This document shows, one piece after another, positions 35,136 through 42,645 of a stretch of DNA of 64,000 nucleotides. The notes beneath the pieces were generated by a model, which did no database searches, had not been told where the DNA came from, and was given only the letters and a program-made list of their open reading frames with translations. Source of the DNA: Firmicutes bacterium UBA5286 (GTDB taxonomy: Bacteria; Bacillota; Proteinivoracia; UBA4975); NCBI GenBank assembly GCA_002408465.1, contig DHSM01000008.1, positions 19,041-83,040 of the forward strand, given 5' to 3'. Numbering within the stretch: position 1 is the first letter of the stretch; the number at the start of each line of letters is the position of its first letter. Position numbers and translations under genes: made by a program.

Positions 35136-35963
35136 TCAACTCGATATAAGCGCCCAAATCTGCACAAGCGCCATTCCCCCGGCCAGAGCCAACAAAAAGC
35201 TCAGCAGCGTTCCCACCAAGTAGTATTCGGCGAACTGTTTTTTAGAGAGTTCGCTAAAGCGGGCGATGGATTTGGCGGCAAACACGACGCTTATTGCAGA
35301 AATATTCCCCGTCACTGTTAAGGTAAGTATGAGGATACGCTCTAAAATCCCTATGTATTTCCCTGCAGCTACTTCCTTTCCTTGCTCATCAGCGACGGGA
35401 TTCGGGACTTTATCCAATTCCTTTCTCTGGTCATCGTCTATGTAACCCGGGGGGAAGACTTGATCCAGGGCGAAGCGGATTAGAACTGCGCCACCAAAGG
35501 CCACCAGGGTATAGACCGCCAGCCCGGAAACAACCCTTTCTGCCCCTGGGAACTGGCCCAAAGGGGCAAGCACTCCTGCATAGAATCCGGCAACCGCTGT
35601 ATCCACGGGCCTGTCCAAAAGGCGCCATGCCCAGAGCAAAGTTAATAGGTGCAAGGCCTGATCGATTAGCAGCCCTGGTACCCCGGGCTGTGCCTCCCTC
35701 TTCAAGATTTTAGCGTAGAGGGTGCGGCCAATGTTTTTCAGCCAGTCCAGGGCTACATGCGCCGCAGTCACCAGTCCCGCTGCCAAGAGGGCACTCTTCC
35801 AACCGTAAAAGTGAACTGCTACAAAGGTACATATTAACACGGCTAAACCGTGGCTGGCGTATCCCTGCCACTTATTCTCGCACTTGGTAGCGCTAATCCC
35901 ATTGGTCTGAAGGATAAAGTCCGCCAGACCATGGGCCAATACCAGTAGCCAAAAAAACAGCAT
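35136..35963 (-). CDS. DUF3307 domain-containing membrane protein
   Basis: A 275-residue protein with the DUF3307 start (LVLAHGLADFILQTN, about 7-21) and several membrane helices throughout, including a C-terminal pair. Members often accompany SatD-family genes, as here: it follows satD by 51 bases on the same strand. The function is unknown. Confidence 0.82.
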   Translation of the reverse strand: MLFFWLLVLAHGLADFILQTNGISATKCENKWQGYASHGLAVLICTFVAVHFYGWKSALLAAGLVTAAHVALDWLKNIGRTLYAKILKREAQPGVPGLLIDQALHLLTLLWAWRLLDRPVDTAVAGFYAGVLAPLGQFPGAERVVSGLAVYTLVAFGGAVLIRFALDQVFPPGYIDDDQRKELDKVPNPVADEQGKEVAAGKYIGILERILILTLTVTGNISAISVVFAAKSIARFSELSKKQFAEYYLVGTLLSFLLALAGGMALVQIWALISS

Positions 35964-36014
35964 TGTTTTCCCCTCCTCACCTCTTAGTGGGTGATATTTA
36001 CCATCTCACCTTGT

Positions 36015-36629
36015 TTAGGGTGATTTAAGCAAGCCTTCCGCCTGGGATAAGCCCTGCTCAGCCTGGCGTATTTGCTGCCAATGGGCTGCCTTGCAGCGTT
36101 TTTGGACGTTCTGGGCCGCTACCCCCAGGATTTTTGCTGCAGCGGCATAGGTCCCCGCCTGCTCATAGGTCATTACCGCCTCCCACTGCCCCGGAGTCCA
36201 CCGGGACATCAGGGTATCGAAAAGGAGCCAGACGGAATTGATTAAGGTATCCAACCCGTCTTCCCCGGTCACTACCCGGGTTGCGGGGTCCTTACTGGCG
36301 GCAATGCTCTCCAGGGCCTTCCGGGCCCGGAAAAAGGCGGGACCGCTTAATTTCCAGGGGTCAGCCTCAAGCCTGCCATCATAGTACCCTGTCCCAATGC
36401 CAACCCGCAGTTTATGGGGCAGGCAACGCCAGCGCAGCATCCGTACCAACTGGGGTGCCGAAAGCCACCCAGACATTATCCCCTGCACTTCATCTCCCCG
36501 GGAAACAGCGAAGGGGACCAGCAGAGCGGGATGGGCAAGCTCGTTGAGACTGCGGGTCAGGGTATCCTGATTCAGCCCGGCCTTTCGGGAACCAATTACA
36601 TCCGCAGTAAGTACAGTTATTTTTCGCAT
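36015..36629 (-). CDS. SatD family protein
   Basis: A 204-residue SatD-family protein beginning MRKITVLTADVIGSR, with SRGDEVQG (about 43-50) and a C-terminal helix-turn-helix-like segment (YAAAAKILGVAAQNVQKRC, about 163-181). SatD was named from an acid-tolerance locus of Streptococcus mutans; its activity is not established. The ATG at 36629 follows a GGGGGTG ribosome site. It is paired with a DUF3307 gene, and an inverted repeat lies 16 bases upstream. Confidence 0.8.
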   Translation of the reverse strand: MRKITVLTADVIGSRKAGLNQDTLTRSLNELAHPALLVPFAVSRGDEVQGIMSGWLSAPQLVRMLRWRCLPHKLRVGIGTGYYDGRLEADPWKLSGPAFFRARKALESIAASKDPATRVVTGEDGLDTLINSVWLLFDTLMSRWTPGQWEAVMTYEQAGTYAAAAKILGVAAQNVQKRCKAAHWQQIRQAEQGLSQAEGLLKSP

Positions 36630-36644
36630 AAAAACACCCCCGGT

Positions 36645-36669
36645 AGGGTTAACCTTCATGTTTAACCCT
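36645..36669. promoter_or_regulatory. Inverted repeat upstream of satD, candidate operator
   Basis: AGGGTTAA (36645-36652) and TTAACCCT (36662-36669) form a perfect eight-base inverted repeat with a nine-base centre, just ahead of satD. A related string GAGGGTGATATTC follows at 36672, and GGGTGATATTTACC recurs between satD and its neighbour near 35990, so a shared DNA-binding protein is possible. Confidence 0.45.
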
Positions 36670-36799
36670 CTTGAGGGTGATATTCTCCAATTAGCGAAAA
36701 AATCCTGCTGGGCGCGTGATCTATCCCTTACGTGCTGCAAATTCGCGGTTGAATTTTACAGCAGATTGGGTAGCTCCCCCTTTCCCAGGAGGGTTAGTG

Positions 36800-36828
36800 T
36801 TCCCAATTGCCCTTCTTTGTGCTATACT
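36800..36828 (+). promoter_or_regulatory. Promoter for the leader peptide-APH-ABC-F operon
   Basis: TTCCCA (36800-36805) and TATACT (36823-36828) are 17 bases apart. An alternative is TTGCCC with TATATA a few bases downstream. Either would start the transcript just before the leader peptide. Confidence 0.6.
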
Positions 36829-36864
36829 TCTATATATCACGCTAGAGCTTATAAGGAGATTGCC

Positions 36865-36882
36865 ATGTTCATTCGTTCTTAA
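36865..36882 (+). CDS. Five-codon leader peptide (MFIRS)
   Basis: ATG TTC ATT CGT TCT TAA follows AAGGAG at ideal spacing. Its last codons and stop lie inside a nine-base segment (36875-36883) that can pair with 36950-36958. A ribosome paused here would block that pairing. Leader peptides of this size control inducible resistance genes, including ABC-F genes, by attenuation in Firmicutes. The downstream genes fit that role. Confidence 0.75.
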   Translation: MFIRS

Positions 36883-37031
36883 CATCCAGTAATTATATAC
36901 TGGCCTGGATTGCCCTCAACTTGAGGTTTGTTTGCATGCAATCCGGGAGGTTAAGAACAACAAACAGCAGTCTTTTAATATTGCTACTGTGCCAAAGACA
37001 CAGTATGACTCTGGAGCCTAAGGCCCCAGAG
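36875..37031 (+). promoter_or_regulatory. Structured attenuator leader
   Basis: GTTCTTAAC (36875-36883) is perfectly complementary to GTTAAGAAC (36950-36958). Inside it, GGATTGC/GCAATCC (36907-36913 with 36938-36944) and CCTCAA/TTGAGG (36914-36926) make a nested stem. Two further hairpins follow: TACTGTG/CACAGTA (36985-37005) and CTCTGG/CCAGAG (37009-37031). A terminator comes next. The series looks like alternative folds chosen by ribosome position on the leader peptide; I did not resolve the antiterminator. Confidence 0.7.
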
Positions 37032-37039
37032 CGCCCACG

Positions 37040-37073
37040 GCTGCATGTGAAGTCTGTTCACAGCGGCTTTTTT
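37040..37073 (+). terminator. Attenuator terminator just before the APH gene
   Basis: GCTGC-A-TGTGAA pairs with TTCACA-GCGGC around GTCTG and is followed by TTTTTT. It lies between the leader peptide and the APH ribosome binding site (37078), so it would stop transcription unless antiterminated. Confidence 0.8.
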
Positions 37074-37090
37074 ATTTGGAGGTGTAAAGA

Positions 37091-37978
37091 ATGAACGAAT
37101 TCAAATTCACAAGTAAAGAGCTCATCAACAAAGGTTGGTCGGGTGATAAAAAATACTGTGTCACCTCTGCCAAGGGCACAAAATATCTGCTGCGCCTATC
37201 TCCTGCTAAACAATATGAGCGTAAAAAGTCAGAATTTGAAATGATGAAGCATGCGGCTTCACTCGGAATTCCAATGTCCAAGCCCGTTGCATTCGGGACC
37301 TGTGACGAAGGCGTTTATTCCCTGCAAAGCTGGATTGAGGGTGTGGATGCGGAGGAAGTCATCCCGACTTTCCCCGACACAGAGGTGTATGTATACGGTC
37401 TTGAAGCCGGACGAATCCTGAAACAGATTCATTCAATACCGGCACCGGAAACACAGGAGGTTTGGGAAATCCGCTTTAACCGCAAGATCGACCGCAATAT
37501 TCAGAGGTATTCTGACTGCCCAATCAAATATGAAGGCGGACAGGCTTGTGTCAATTATATAATCGCCAACCGGCATTTGCTTGCTGATCGGCCCCAGTGC
37601 TATCAGCACGGAGATTATCATATCGGCAATATGTTGATTGATAAAAACGGCAAACTTCAAATTATCGACTTTGACCGTTATGATTACGGCGATCCGTGGG
37701 AAGAGTTCAACCGTATTGTCTGGTGTGCCCAAAAGTCACCGTTGTTCGCTTCGGGCATGGTAAACGGCTATTTTGACGGTGAAGTGCCAATGGAGTTCTG
37801 GCGATTGCTTGCGCTATACATCTCAAGCAATACGCTTGCCTCCGTGCCTTGGGCTATCCCCTTCGGGCAGGAGGAAATCGATACGATGCTGAATCTGGCG
37901 AAGGAAGTATTGCAGTGGTACGACAACATGCAAAACCCTGTTCCGACATGGTATTTCAAGGGCAACTATGCGCATTAA
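37091..37978 (+). CDS. Aminoglycoside phosphotransferase/choline kinase family protein
   Basis: A 295-residue kinase-like protein. The Brenner-type catalytic motif is HGDYHIGNML (about 175-184) and the metal-binding Asp lies in IDFDR (about 195-199). APH-family enzymes inactivate aminoglycosides or macrolides, but others phosphorylate metabolites, so the substrate is not certain. The ATG follows GGAGGTG directly after an attenuator terminator, and an ABC-F gene follows 100 bases downstream, which favours a drug-resistance role. Confidence 0.8.
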   Translation: MNEFKFTSKELINKGWSGDKKYCVTSAKGTKYLLRLSPAKQYERKKSEFEMMKHAASLGIPMSKPVAFGTCDEGVYSLQSWIEGVDAEEVIPTFPDTEVYVYGLEAGRILKQIHSIPAPETQEVWEIRFNRKIDRNIQRYSDCPIKYEGGQACVNYIIANRHLLADRPQCYQHGDYHIGNMLIDKNGKLQIIDFDRYDYGDPWEEFNRIVWCAQKSPLFASGMVNGYFDGEVPMEFWRLLALYISSNTLASVPWAIPFGQEEIDTMLNLAKEVLQWYDNMQNPVPTWYFKGNYAH

Positions 37979-38026
37979 CAGGCAGCAATCAATAGGGCAG
38001 TTTATTGATGAATGGGAGGCTGCATT

Positions 38027-38098
38027 ATGAACGGAATCAGGGTAAAAAAGATAGAGAAATTATACAGAGGTGATTTATATGCTATTGCGCTGCATTGA
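38027..38098 (+). CDS. Possible 23-codon coupling ORF overlapping the ABC-F start
   Basis: An ATG behind GGGAGGC opens a 23-codon frame (MNGIRVKKIEKLYRGDLYAI...) that ends 20 bases inside the ABC-F gene in another frame. A ribosome finishing it would stop just past the ABC-F start, so it may couple or gate ABC-F translation. It could also be chance. Confidence 0.4.
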   Translation: MNGIRVKKIEKLYRGDLYAIALH

Positions 38099-39794
38099 CA
38101 TAGAAAAGAGTTTCGGCGATTTATCCATCCTGAAAGGTGTATCCCTGGAAATTCGCCGGGGTGAGAAAATTGGCCTGGTGGGCAGCAACGGGGCCGGCAA
38201 AAGCACCTTGGCCAATATCATTTTCGGGGAGATGGCAGCTGATGCCGGCACAATCCTGCGCTATGACCAGGATATTCGGGTTGGCTACCTGCGCCAGGCT
38301 GCCGCTTATTCCCTTAATACCCTGAACGCCGTTCTGGCTGAACGCTCGGAGAGTTTTCTTGAGACCGCCAGTCAAATGGGCCTCAACCAAGTGGCCCGCT
38401 GGGATGAAGAGAGATTTCAAGCTTTAAGCGGCGGCGAAAAGACCAAGCTGGCTCTGGCCCAGGTGTGGACCTCCCGTCCGGATCTGCTCATTCTTGACGA
38501 GCCCACCAACCACATGGACATTCACGGGGTGGAGTGGCTGGCCGAGGAGATGAAAAAATACCAGGGGGCCGCCCTGATAATCTCCCACGACCGCTGGTTT
38601 CTGGATCAGGCAGTAACTCGCATTTATGAGCTGGAGTGGGGGAAGGCAAAAGAGTACCCGGGCAATTATTCCTTCTACCGGCAGGAAAAGCAGCGGCAAT
38701 TTGCCAGCCAGCTTCACCGCTACCATACAGAGCAAAAGGAGCAGCGTCAGATTGAAGTGGAGATAACCCGGCTTAAACAGTGGTCTGCCAAAGCTCATCG
38801 GGAAGCAGGGAAGACAGATGAACATCTCAAAGAGTATGGCCGCAAAAAAGCAAAGCTCCGTGACCAGCAAATAAAGTCAAGGATTAAGATGCTGGAAAGG
38901 AAAAAAAGCGAAGGCACAAAGCGTCCCCGGGAGGAAAGCAGGCCGCAATTTGAGTTTGAGGCTGCAGGCAAACGGGGCCGGCGCATCATCGAGGCTACAG
39001 GCCTTAGTAAGAGCTATGGGCAGAAGACTCTCTTCACTAACAGCGATTTCTTTATCCAGCGGGGAGAAAAGCTGGGGTTGATCGGTCCCAACGGCTGCGG
39101 CAAGACCACCCTTATTCGCATCATCTTAAATCAGGAGACACAAGACAGGGGGGAACTGTGGCTGAGTCCCTCCTTAAAGCCCGGCTGCTTGAGCCAGGAT
39201 ATTACAGACATTGACACAGAAAAAAACGCCCTGGAGATAATGGGAGTAAGCCAAAAGGATGAAGTTACCCAGGTCAGAACTATGCTGGCCAATATGGGTT
39301 TTGATGCCGCCATGGTTGCAAAACCGGCGGCAAAGCTAAGCCTGGGCGAGCGGACCCGGCTCAAGCTGGCCGCAATGATAATCCAGCAAAACGACCTGTT
39401 AATCCTGGACGAACCCACTAATCACCTGGATCTCCACAGCCGGGAGATGTTGGAGGAAACCCTGTTGGATTACGACGGCACCATCATTATTGCTTCCCAT
39501 GACCGCTACCTGCTGGAGCGGGTCTGTGATAAGCTGCTGGTCTTTGCCGACGGGACCATCACCAAGCTGGCTTATGGTTTCAAGGAATATAAGCGAAAAA
39601 CTGAAGAGACAGTAACAGGAACAGGACTAAAAACAAAAGCTGAAACAGACAAAGAGAACTTACTGGTAATAGAGACAAGGATGGCCTGGATTGTCAACGA
39701 GCTGGGCAAATACACCCCTGAAGAAGAACAGTACTTTGAACTGGATCAGGAGTTTCAAAAACTTGTCCAAAAAAAGAGAGAACTGAGCCAATAA
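38079..39794 (+). CDS. ABC-F family ATPase, antibiotic-resistance (ribosome protection) type
   Basis: A 571-residue protein with two ABC domains and no membrane part. Walker A motifs are GSNGAGKST (about 35-43) and GPNGCGKTT; signatures are LSGGEKTKLALA and LSLGERTRLKLA; both Walker B segments read LILDEPTNH. A charged linker (about 200-300) and a C-terminal helical extension resemble Vga/Lsa/VmlR-type proteins that dislodge drugs from the ribosome. The ATG at 38079 follows AGAGGTGA. It shares the leader-controlled operon with the APH gene. Confidence 0.85.
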   Translation: MLLRCIDIEKSFGDLSILKGVSLEIRRGEKIGLVGSNGAGKSTLANIIFGEMAADAGTILRYDQDIRVGYLRQAAAYSLNTLNAVLAERSESFLETASQMGLNQVARWDEERFQALSGGEKTKLALAQVWTSRPDLLILDEPTNHMDIHGVEWLAEEMKKYQGAALIISHDRWFLDQAVTRIYELEWGKAKEYPGNYSFYRQEKQRQFASQLHRYHTEQKEQRQIEVEITRLKQWSAKAHREAGKTDEHLKEYGRKKAKLRDQQIKSRIKMLERKKSEGTKRPREESRPQFEFEAAGKRGRRIIEATGLSKSYGQKTLFTNSDFFIQRGEKLGLIGPNGCGKTTLIRIILNQETQDRGELWLSPSLKPGCLSQDITDIDTEKNALEIMGVSQKDEVTQVRTMLANMGFDAAMVAKPAAKLSLGERTRLKLAAMIIQQNDLLILDEPTNHLDLHSREMLEETLLDYDGTIIIASHDRYLLERVCDKLLVFADGTITKLAYGFKEYKRKTEETVTGTGLKTKAETDKENLLVIETRMAWIVNELGKYTPEEEQYFELDQEFQKLVQKKRELSQ

Positions 39795-39801
39795 ATCTTC
39801 C

Positions 39802-39830
39802 TTGAACTCAGCATCTGAAAAGTGTATAAT
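39802..39830 (+). promoter_or_regulatory. Promoter for tRNA-Val
   Basis: TTGAAC (39802-39807) and TATAAT (39825-39830) are 17 bases apart, ten bases ahead of the tRNA. Confidence 0.85.
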
Positions 39831-39839
39831 ACAGCCATT

Positions 39840-39914
39840 GGGGCTGTAGCTCAGTGGGAGAGCGCTTGACTCACATTCAAGAGGCCGCAGGTTCGAAACC
39901 CGCCAGCCCCACCA
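39840..39914 (+). tRNA. tRNA-Val(CAC)
   Basis: The acceptor strands GGGGCTG and CAGCCCC pair, the anticodon stem CTTGA/TCAAG encloses CTCACAT with anticodon CAC, the T-loop is GGTTCGAAACC, and CCA is encoded. Its 3' half is the attachment site of the 16.2-kb element that follows. Confidence 0.97.
39869..39914 (+). repeat. Attachment site at the tRNA-Val 3' end
   Basis: The 46 bases from the anticodon loop through CCA are identical to 56054-56099. The copy here keeps the tRNA intact. Confidence 0.95.
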
Positions 39915-39928
39915 TAAAAGTCCTTGAA

Positions 39929-39959
39929 CCTCAGGTGGTATCTACACCTGGGGTTTTTA
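39929..39959 (+). terminator. Terminator after tRNA-Val
   Basis: CCTCAGGTG and CACCTGGGG pair around GTATCTA and are followed by TTTTTATTT. Because it lies inside the element, the element supplies the tRNA terminator; the original may be the one at 56113. Confidence 0.85.
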
Positions 39960-39992
39960 TTTCCCCCGAAAAAAAATGAGAGAAATACGGGT

Positions 39993-40011
39993 TTGACGAA
40001 ATTTTGACGGA
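39993..40011. promoter_or_regulatory. Candidate integrase arm-type sites, left end
   Basis: TTGACGAA (39993-40000) and TTGACGGA (40004-40011) lie 11 bases apart. The same pair type recurs near the right end (55929-55947), as expected for arm sites of a tyrosine integrase. Confidence 0.4.
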
Positions 40012-40055
40012 ATTAGGTTTTGAGATGTCATTTTCACCTCGCGGCTAAGTAATCA

Positions 40056-41078
40056 TCAATCCAATTTCAACCACAATTTTACTTCAGGTACAGGCCGATT
40101 TAGCTGTTCTGCAATTTCATCAATTGTCTTGAGTCCACCTCGATACCATTTCCTTGCCCGGTTTTGCATTGCGCTGTATCTGTTCGCACATGGGGTATTC
40201 TTGACGGGAATATCGCTGTATTCTGGGCAGAATTTTTGGCGAGATGAAGTGGAGGCAAATTTTTTGCCACAAAAAAGGCATTCCTTGAACACTTGTTTTC
40301 CAGGAATTCTTGTGACTAGATTATAAATCTGTAACCATATAGCTCCAAGCAAGTTTGTAGATATATATCCAGGATAGAAATTACCGTCTTTGTCAAGTTC
40401 CGCAAAGGGAGATACTGATTTAAGGTTGGAACTAAGGGTTCGGACAATAATCATCTGTATTATATCTTCAAAACGTGTGTTCAGGTATTCCCTTCTAGGT
40501 TGCCAATAGCTAGGGTTATAGTGTTCCAGTAACTCAAATTGTTCTGTCTCAGTGAAAATTGCTCCAGCTTTAATATCCTCGAGGATGAAAAACCCATCAA
40601 CGATAGTTTTTATTTCTATTACAGAGTTAATAAAAAAATTTCGTGACTCCAAAATACCCTCCATATTCGAGCATCTATTTGTTGGAGTTATATTAGATAG
40701 GCTTGACATCTGATCCAAGGGCCCATACTCATTATAAAAGGCAATAGATTCGTCCGTGTTTCGAGGATCTATGTTAAGAATTTTAAATAGGATGGACTCA
40801 TCTTCGAAGGGAACATACGTCCTTGTGGGCATCTGGAGCGTATTTTTTGAGGGGTTGCTTATACTCTTAACTAAAGCAGGTTGTTGGTTCTGATTATTAG
40901 AGAGAAATTTCTGGAATTCATCAGTCTCTGTATACCATTGGGCAACAAAATAATCCTCTTGAATTTTGCCCATACGAAGATTCTCAACAATAATATATGG
41001 AGCATGAACAATTTGATGGGCTTTATAACTGAATGTAAAGCTCCGTGATGGTGCTGTTATACAATTTTTTGAACTCAT
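40056..41078 (-). CDS. Hypothetical protein with C-terminal CGNR-like zinc finger
   Basis: A 340-residue protein I do not recognise over its first 260 residues. The C-terminus (about 262-300) has CLFCGKKF, then Cys and further spaced CANR-type residues, followed by a basic stretch (QNRARKWYRGG), as in CGNR/ABATE-like zinc fingers that bind nucleic acid. It is the only large gene of the element on the minus strand. Three tandem 11-base repeats lie just upstream. It could be a regulator or a cargo defence gene. Confidence 0.5.
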   Translation of the reverse strand: MSSKNCITAPSRSFTFSYKAHQIVHAPYIIVENLRMGKIQEDYFVAQWYTETDEFQKFLSNNQNQQPALVKSISNPSKNTLQMPTRTYVPFEDESILFKILNIDPRNTDESIAFYNEYGPLDQMSSLSNITPTNRCSNMEGILESRNFFINSVIEIKTIVDGFFILEDIKAGAIFTETEQFELLEHYNPSYWQPRREYLNTRFEDIIQMIIVRTLSSNLKSVSPFAELDKDGNFYPGYISTNLLGAIWLQIYNLVTRIPGKQVFKECLFCGKKFASTSSRQKFCPEYSDIPVKNTPCANRYSAMQNRARKWYRGGLKTIDEIAEQLNRPVPEVKLWLKLD

Positions 41079-41107
41079 TTCGAACTCCTTTCAACCTCAA
41101 AATAGTT

Positions 41108-41140
41108 AAGGATAAGATAAGGATAAGATAAGGATAAAAT
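41108..41140. repeat. Three tandem 11-base repeats
   Basis: AAGGATAAGAT occurs twice and AAGGATAAAAT once, head to tail without gaps. The spacing is one helical turn, and the array lies between two divergent transcription units, so it may be an operator or binding array. Confidence 0.75.
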
Positions 41141-41206
41141 CTCTAGACTTCCCTTACTCGAAAGTATATCATTCTCCTAAAGCATGTTCAAGGAGGAGGA
41201 CAAGTA

Positions 41207-41422
41207 ATGCTTAGATTGACATTGGAACGACGGAAACGGAATCTCACGAGGGCAAAGTTAGGTGCGTTGGCAGACATTCATCCAAGCGAAATTGGAAGAA
41301 TAGAAAGTGGGCGGCTAAAGCCCTACGACCCCTGGATTCTACGCCTAGAGAAGGTGCTTGGCGTTCCTGGGGACGAGCTCTTTGAGGAAGTAGACGACAT
41401 TGACAACGGACAGTGCGGTTAG
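41207..41422 (+). CDS. XRE-type HTH regulator
   Basis: A 71-residue helix-turn-helix protein (LTRAKLGALADIHPSEIGRIESGRLKP, about 12-38), with the classic Cro/C1 pattern. The start follows AAGGAGGAGG. It sits divergent to the zinc-finger gene with the 11-base repeats between, and opens the element's rightward operon, so it probably controls element functions. Confidence 0.85.
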   Translation: MLRLTLERRKRNLTRAKLGALADIHPSEIGRIESGRLKPYDPWILRLEKVLGVPGDELFEEVDDIDNGQCG

Positions 41423-41437
41423 AGGAGGTGGATGAGG

Positions 41438-41638
41438 ATGGAAGCTCTAAAACCGCAAAAAAAACTTACCTATTCAGTTATTGAGGTGGCAAAGATGTTG
41501 GGTATCAGTCGTGGTAAGGCATATGAACTAGTTAACAGTCGCAATGGTCCTGCTGCATTCAGGGTAGGCAATAGGATCCTTATTCCTGAGGTAGCACTGG
41601 AGAGGTGGGTCAATGAGCAAGCTAAAATCGGTGGTTAA
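41438..41638 (+). CDS. Excisionase-family HTH protein
   Basis: A 66-residue protein with the MerR-like excisionase HTH (YSVIEVAKMLGISRGKAYELV, about 10-30) and GNRILIPEVALERWV. It may act as Xis for the element's integrase or as a regulator. The ATG at 41438 is eight bases after AGGAGG; the ATG six bases earlier is too close. Confidence 0.82.
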   Translation: MEALKPQKKLTYSVIEVAKMLGISRGKAYELVNSRNGPAAFRVGNRILIPEVALERWVNEQAKIGG

Positions 41639-41753
41639 CTTACCGTGCCGAAAGTCCCGCCAGTCATCCACGGTTTTTCCCTGCGCCAAAGTGGGTTGTC
41701 TATATTTATGGGAATGGGCAATTGCCGAGGTTGTTGAGGAGAAAGGAAAGTGA
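41613..41753 (+). CDS. Small Cys-containing hypothetical protein
   Basis: A 46-codon frame starts inside the excisionase gene's end behind GAGAGGTGGG and ends just before the RepA-like gene. The predicted peptide has three cysteines (in LPCRKS and CAKVGC). The good ribosome site and position between two coupled genes favour a real gene, but I recognise no family. Confidence 0.4.
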   Translation: MSKLKSVVNLPCRKSRQSSTVFPCAKVGCLYLWEWAIAEVVEEKGK

Positions 41754-41756
41754 GGT

Positions 41757-42644
41757 ATGAGAGGAGGATATTATTCATTGCCGAAGATACTCTTCACAAA
41801 TGCTTTCCCCACGATAGGGTTACCTGCCAAAGTGCTTTATGCCATGATACTGGACAGGCTATCTTTGTCAGAGAAGAACAATTGGAAAGACCCAAACCGA
41901 GACACGTTTGCTTTATTTTCCCGGGAAGAAATGGCGCGATTTCTAGGGGTGAGCCGACCTACAGCAACCAAGGCTCTCGGGGAACTAAAAGCTGCAGGGT
42001 TGATTCGGGAAGTATCTCAGGGCAAGAACAGGCCAACAAGGCTATATATTGAGGGAAAGAATCTTTCCTTCACAGCAGAGGCTGAGGGAAAGGAAGTTTC
42101 CCTCACAAATGACCCTGAGGGAAAGAATTTTTCTTCTGAGGGAAAGATTTTTTCGTCTGAGGGAAAAGAATTTGCCCCGAGTAACTTAAAAGAACAACTT
42201 AATCTAGTAACTTTAAAAAAAGAAAGTACTGCGCCTAGCTGTGCCGTAGCTGAGCCTAGCAATGCAGTTTCTATATCACCCGATAGACAGAACGACGAGG
42301 TGCCTTATGAACAAATTGTAGAACTCTACCTCCGGTATTGTCCCTGTATGCCGAAGGTCGGGAAAATTAGGGAAGAAACAAAAAAGAAAATAAGAGCACG
42401 TTGGCAGGAATGCCAGGACCTTGACGCTTGGACTGATTACTTTAAGAAAGCTGGACAATCTGACTTTCTAAATGGTAGGAGTGGGAAAAATTATAGAGCT
42501 AATTTCACTTGGTTGCTTAGCAGAGATAATATGGCCAAGGTGTTAGATGGTCGGTACGACAACGACGATTACCCGTATTGGGCAGCCAGGGAGCGCCAAA
42601 TAGCTCTGGATGCTCAAGAATTACAGTATAAGGAGGTAACATGA
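41757..42644 (+). CDS. RepA_N-like replication initiator
   Basis: A 295-residue protein whose N-terminal 100 residues match the winged-helix initiator pattern of the RepA_N family (YYSLPKILFTNAFPTIGLPAKVLYA, then SREEMARFLGVSRPTATKAL). The middle (about 100-145) is built from repeats of EGK-x-F, encoded by repeats in the DNA. The C-terminal half (about 185-260) looks like the variable host domain. RepA_N plasmids keep their origin iterons inside rep, which this mirrors. It would let the excised circle replicate. Confidence 0.7.
   Translation: MRGGYYSLPKILFTNAFPTIGLPAKVLYAMILDRLSLSEKNNWKDPNRDTFALFSREEMARFLGVSRPTATKALGELKAAGLIREVSQGKNRPTRLYIEGKNLSFTAEAEGKEVSLTNDPEGKNFSSEGKIFSSEGKEFAPSNLKEQLNLVTLKKESTAPSCAVAEPSNAVSISPDRQNDEVPYEQIVELYLRYCPCMPKVGKIREETKKKIRARWQECQDLDAWTDYFKKAGQSDFLNGRSGKNYRANFTWLLSRDNMAKVLDGRYDNDDYPYWAARERQIALDAQELQYKEVT
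42051..42166 (+). repeat. Phased GAGGGAAA repeats inside the RepA-like gene, candidate oriV iterons
   Basis: GAGGGAAA occurs at 42051, 42084, 42117, 42138 and 42159. The spacings are 33, 33, 21 and 21 bases, close to whole helical turns, so the sites face the same side of DNA. Confidence 0.6.
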
Positions 42645-42645
42645 G

